Shown here: positions 35,401-41,400 of the stretch, in pieces
Numbering within the stretch: position 1 is the first letter of the stretch
Layout of the letters: each line of letters begins with the position of its first letter
Source of the DNA: Liolophura sinensis
Taxonomy: Eukaryota; Mollusca; Polyplacophora; Chitonida; Chitonidae
Assembly: GCF_032854445.1 (NCBI RefSeq)
Contig: NC_088307.1
Location: forward strand, 11,408,001-11,472,000
Direction: 5' to 3'
DNA length: 64,000 nucleotides
Notes under the pieces: generated by a model
Databases searched by the model: none
What the model was told of the DNA's origin: nothing
The model's input: only the letters and a program-made list of their open reading frames with translations
Program-made: the position numbers and the translations under genes

Positions 35401-38400
35401 GTAGCGAGCATTAATTCTGTATTCTACCACTATGTACTGATTGGTTGATTTATGCCTTAAGCAACCGCGCTCTAGATATAAGGTGGCAGCCAAATGGCAG
35501 GGATATATATGGGCTATATATGTGTACGGAATCAAATCAACACAGGGACATATGCGCATATTCTAAACACAACAAGACGGCAGTATAGTATGTTTATGTC
35601 ATAACAAATAACTAAATATTTATTGCTATCAATAGATGTTTACAAATTAAAATATAGTCTTTAAACATATAGATTGGATATTTATATTCAGCAAAATATT
35701 CTTTGTGATTGTTAAACAAATATTAACAAATAAACATAGGTTTTTCTTAAATCTGAAGGAAATGCTTTAAATGGAATAGGTTTATTGGTATAAATGATAC
35801 AAACTGTAAAAATGTTATATCAACTTACATGCTGTATATGTATTTCGCCGTCAAAGAATTGGAATGTATGACGGCGGTCAACACGACAAATAGTGCGATT
35901 CTCTGAGAAAAAATAAAGCATTCCTACAGTATATATATTGATATTTTGATATCATTCTCTTCTAATGTAAAGTCATTCTCTCAACTGCATCAATAACTGT
36001 ACAAATATACTGCTATCTAAATATACAGCAATTCCATTCGACAATTTCTTTAACCACATAATGTAGGGAATGCAGTCAACACAAATATATAGAAAGGCCT
36101 TCGGGAAGACTCAACTTACTGTTTGCATCGGCGGGAGAGGTTATCATTGGACACAGGTTGATGGGCCTCAGTTGTGCTGTTAGATAGAAATAAAATCTGT
36201 ATGAGCCAAACTTAATCCACCTGGTGCGTATTAAAATGAAATCTGTGCACGTCATCAGAGATATGTACAGCAGAATAGCGGCATCTTAACCACATAAATA
36301 ACATTTTCCTTGAAGGTCTGAGTGCATGGCTTAAATAATATGTAAACCGATCAAAGACAATCTGAAGTTGTCATAATCATTATCGGGCAGACCACGGAAA
36401 AACTTGCCAGAAAGCACTCATCTATATGTTTAGACTAAATAAAATACGGCCGGTTGGTTGACTTTTTTCGCAGCCTTCGCGAGAATATTTACAGCACAGT
36501 ACAGCTGGCGGCATCACTCTCTATCTTTATCAATTTTATGTTCATTATTTGTAACAGTTTCGTATATCTATTTAACTTACCTCGATGACATGTCCGTTTC
36601 TGGGAAACCCTTGCCAGTCTCCGTCTTGACAGCTTCCCAACTGAACAATTACATTTGTATAACGTCAGCATTTGAAATTCAACATAGAACTGTAAATGTT
36701 AATAACATCAGCCAAAACTCCACAAAAGCATTTTTTTAGCCAAATTATTGTGTCAAATGAACATTTTTTTTTCTCTGCAAAGTTATGCATTTTGAAAGTT
36801 TTTTTTTTTTAATTTCTTCTTTCATTACAGCTTTTCAGTGTACATGTACATAACTTACTGGTGTTTTTTTTCCGACTGGAGGTTAATCTCAACAGAAGAT
36901 ACAGCGCCGGAACTATATTTATCGCTTCGATATAACCTGTATAAGGCAATAGGAAAACAGATATACATGTATATGAAAGGATGGTGAGATTTATTACTTT
37001 ACAGATAAGGCTTTTTTGAGAGAAGAGAATAAAATATTGGACACTGAAATTTACCTTAGAGGAGGATACGTTTAGGATGGGAACTAAATGTATTCATTTT
37101 ATGTTATCATTTCAAATGGTTGTTTACAAAAGATAGAAACAAGAGAAGTACAAATTCAAGATTATCGCAATCTAACTGACAATTTACGCTTTAAAAGAGA
37201 GCATGCTTGGTTTTATATAAAGTTTATATTTATTATTTGGGACTAAAACTATGTGCTTATGTATACATGGTATAATCAGCTTTTGTAACACAAGTAACAA
37301 GATATGATTCACTTCTAAGCACAGTAGTAATGTAAACGAATGGTTAATATTATGACACTTCCATATCATTTTACTCAGTGGCAGGTCAACACTGTAAGTG
37401 AATGCCAGTCTCCTTAACAGATGATATTTCAGAAACGATTGACGATGTCTTCATGTCATCCCCCATGTACGGTCTTTACACTAGATACCCTACAGTAACC
37501 CCTTCTTGAGGTAACACAAGAGCAATACAGCTACCGGCTCGATTGGCATCACTGCTTTAATGTTATTGTATGTTAACTGTGATGACAACGCACCATTTTG
37601 AGTAATTCTAAACCAATGACGTCTACAACATTGCTATTAACACCATTGCATTTTTTTCACCTATTTCTGCTTAAGCCATGGTGCTAGGGAACGTCTGCAT
37701 TTACATAAATATTTAGAATAAAACCCTAATTGAGATAAATTGACAAGAGGCTGTGTTTCACATGATAGGTGTCACTATTTGTCAGCAATCACACTGTCGT
37801 CGCTCCTCTTTGTGAGAAGTGAAGGTGAAGTACAATGTAAAAGACACTTACCTCGAGGTTCCGGATTTCCCCACTCACAAAGAAGTGGCTTCCACCACGG
37901 AGGATCGGGATTGGAAAACCCCCAAAGTACTCTAACTCTTGTAATGACTTTTTCCAGGGCTGTCTTTTCTCTGCACCTGTGCACAACAAAACAAACAGAC
38001 GTGTTCAGCTTATAGTTTAGCTCTGAGATCGGTTTTCCATTTTCCTATATCCTAGCTTCAACATTCACCACTCTGAACCGGTACATTCACTCTCTTGGAA
38101 CTCTGCCGCCATTGAAGTATCATGCGGAAGACACCAGACATGACAACCCACCCAAGCACATTATACTGACACCTGGCTAACCAGTCGTGATTCCTTACTC
38201 TGACCTCTCAGCGCTGAGCACCAAGCGAGGCAGAAACTATATTAATTTTAAAGTCTTTGGTAAGATTCGACCCGTAATTTAGTCCCAGGTCTCCCGACTT
38301 CAATAACTAAATAACATTAAATCAGAAATACTGTAGGATGATGGGAAACATCCAAGCGTTTTTGTGGCGTTCAACTTTGACATAATGTGGATGGCACACT

Positions 38401-41400
38401 CCAAAACACCGAGTTCCAGCTTAGTGAATGGAAGAAAACAGATCTGCATTTCTAAATGCTACACTGGGAAGAATGAAAGAGATCTCAGATCTACTTGTAC
38501 TTTAGCCCAATGCAACACAAGTCAAGAAACAGGTGATAAGTTTTACGTATATACATAAATTTTATTCATGTATGTTTTATATGCTGGTGTATTTTTTGAT
38601 TTATTTCATAGACTTGATGCTTCTGAGTGCATGAGGTTAACTAAAATATTGCACTCTAATTTTTAGCTTAAACTTGTAGGCCTATTCTAAGTTAAACTCT
38701 TACATATAAGCATCAAAACAATAAAGTTCTAACAGCTGTATGCTGTGGAAGAACAATTTCAAACAACTTTGGGGGGCCTCCGTGGCTCAGTTGGTTAGCG
38801 CGCTAGCGCAGCGTAATGACCCAGGAGTCTCTCACCAATGCGGTCGCTGTGAGTTCAAGTCCAGCTCATGCTGGCTTCCTCTTCGGCCGTACGTGGGAAG
38901 ATCTGTTAGCAACCTGCTGATGGTCGTGGGTTTCCCCCGGGCTGTGCCCGTTTTCCACCCACCATAATGCTGACCGCCGTCGTATAAGTGAAATATTCTT
39001 GAGTACGGCGTAAAACACCAATTAAATAAATAAATAAATCAAACAACTTTGGAAATCTAGTTTCACGTATATAGTTTTGTATACAAGATTACAGTTTTGA
39101 ACATTTAGAAAGAACATTAACAACATTTAGAAGTTTAAGAATTTATGGCCATAATTGCAATTAACACAGCCATAGAAAGGTAAAGCAATACTTACTCGTC
39201 CTTCAGACTATCCAAGGACACGACTACCACCCATTTCGCGCACAAAGCAAAACACATCATCAAGAAGATTAGTAGGACCTTCATCCTTCCAGAACAAGAG
39301 AGTTCACAGAAATGGTTTCTATGTACGCTTGCCCTTGTCAACGACTGTGACGTCACCAGCTGACGTAACAATTCTGGTAGAAATGCACAAGTCTTGCGTG
39401 TCACCATCTCCTGGCTTTCTGTCGATGACTGCAATTCTGACGTCATCACGTCACAGACAGACTCAATACTTGCAACAAATGTGCGGGATGTCCACCTAGT
39501 GTATTTACAAGAATATTGAACATAATCGGTGCAATAATGATATTTTCATGTAGTCTTTGCCGTTCATTTCAGTACAGTATATGTGGAAAAGTTGAAATTA
39601 TAAATCTGGGAAGCTTAGATAATAAAAAAAACTCCTTATGTTTGTTTTGGACGGGTAATCCTGACTGATATAAAATGCCCAATAGAAGAGAATATTTCAG
39701 GAACAGTGTATTCAGCGTGCAATGACGTGACAGACAGTTTGTAAAATTAGTTCGGCAGTTGGTTATCAGTTCTATAAAAGGCAGAAATACAATTTATCAG
39801 AACAGTGATACGGAATTAAATCAAATGTACATCGCACGCACCTGTACTATGTAATAAGTAGTTAAATCAAATAATAGTCAATGAGACCAAGACAACTGTG
39901 TACGTAAATAAACATCCAAATTTCTCCATCATATTACATTAAATAACAGACACACACACACAAAAAAATACTGTCATTATTTCGCAACTCTTGTGAAGGT
40001 ATGTATCACGAAGATCGTCCACTGAAACAGTCACTCAAACTTTCTGGTATACAAAGGAAAGTAACAAAATACATGTAGACTTAACCAAATTCGATTAATC
40101 CAATAAAATATCAGCTCAGAGGGAACAACTCTTACATGATATAATCGAAGCACGTCACTCAACATTGTGCTACAACAACGCTATATATCATTTAAATCCC
40201 TGTACTACTACCTCAGTCACTTAAGAAATATGCTTATCCAAGCTAAAGAATTACAAGAAAATAAATGCATTACCACATTGTGGGAACTTCTCAGTCAAAA
40301 AGTCAATGAAAATATCTCCTATTATGATACAAAACATATCTAGACAAACACTTAACTCCAGAAAACACAATGCACTCATTACCCTGTCTGAAACAAGTGA
40401 GAACGCTGCCATGGAAATACAATAAACTAGCAGATTTACTGAATGAAAAATGTGCGTATTATGCATTGATTTTACACAAAATAAAATAAAATTCTACATT
40501 ACCTGAAGAGTAAATCTCCTGGCGTTTATTGAACAAAACTTTCTTACAGTGCAGCAGTGAGTGCAGTCTGCGCAGCGGGGGGTCGAGGTCGCGCAAGGGG
40601 AAATAACTCAAACAATGTTTACTCTAGTCTACACATCTGAAGTTTCTACATATTTATTCGACGTGAAATTACCTCCCATGCTACATTTGCTTGTCCCACT
40701 GTCAGGAACTGTGCGTGCCTCGTGGAAATACAAACTTCCCGCTCAAAGCAAACGGGTGTAGCTCGTTGACAGGAAATGAAGTTTGGTGACTGTTTTGTGA
40801 AATGTCTTAGTAGTTTTCGTATAAATTACTCTATATGCGTCCTGTTGTCTTCTTTATAAATGTCTTAGTAGTTTTCGTATAAATTACTCTATATGCGTCC
40901 TGTTGTCTTCCTTATAAACCCAGCGGGTCAGGCCCTGTATATATTCATCATGTTGAAAAAGATCGCCAGATTCGGTATATCAACAGTTGCAATAAAAACG
41001 CAACTCAGCTGCATAACATGATTAACGACAACTGTTCATGTAGCATGGTAGACGATGTCAATGCTGATTTGATTGATAGACATAGAACTTCCATCTTCCT
41101 TGAAAATTGTTAACTGTTTCTCTTTGCATGAGTCTGTCCTAGTTTCTTATTTTATATAGTTTCTTGGTTCTTTCCCGGTTTGTGTTCAACGTTGTCTTGG
41201 AAAATGGTCTGGCAAATATTGACCCGCCACCTTCATTGTGGTGACGTCTATTACACAAATGTTCCACACCTAGATTCGCATTTTGAAACAATCCTTTGTC
41301 TGCTCTTGGTATCCCTCAGGTCTCACCAGTGACGTCCTCAATATTAGATCGCTCTTCCGCGTCCTGAACTTCACCTCTCTCCTGCCCAGCATTAAGGACC

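Noticed and set aside
36581-37976. Alternative frame joining exons 2 and 3 of the secreted gene (GGSHFFVSGEIRNLE + LGSCQDGDWQGF)
   Set aside because: It is open across these two exons, but it cannot be reached from the signal-peptide exon (stop upstream in that phase) and runs into TGA in exon 4.
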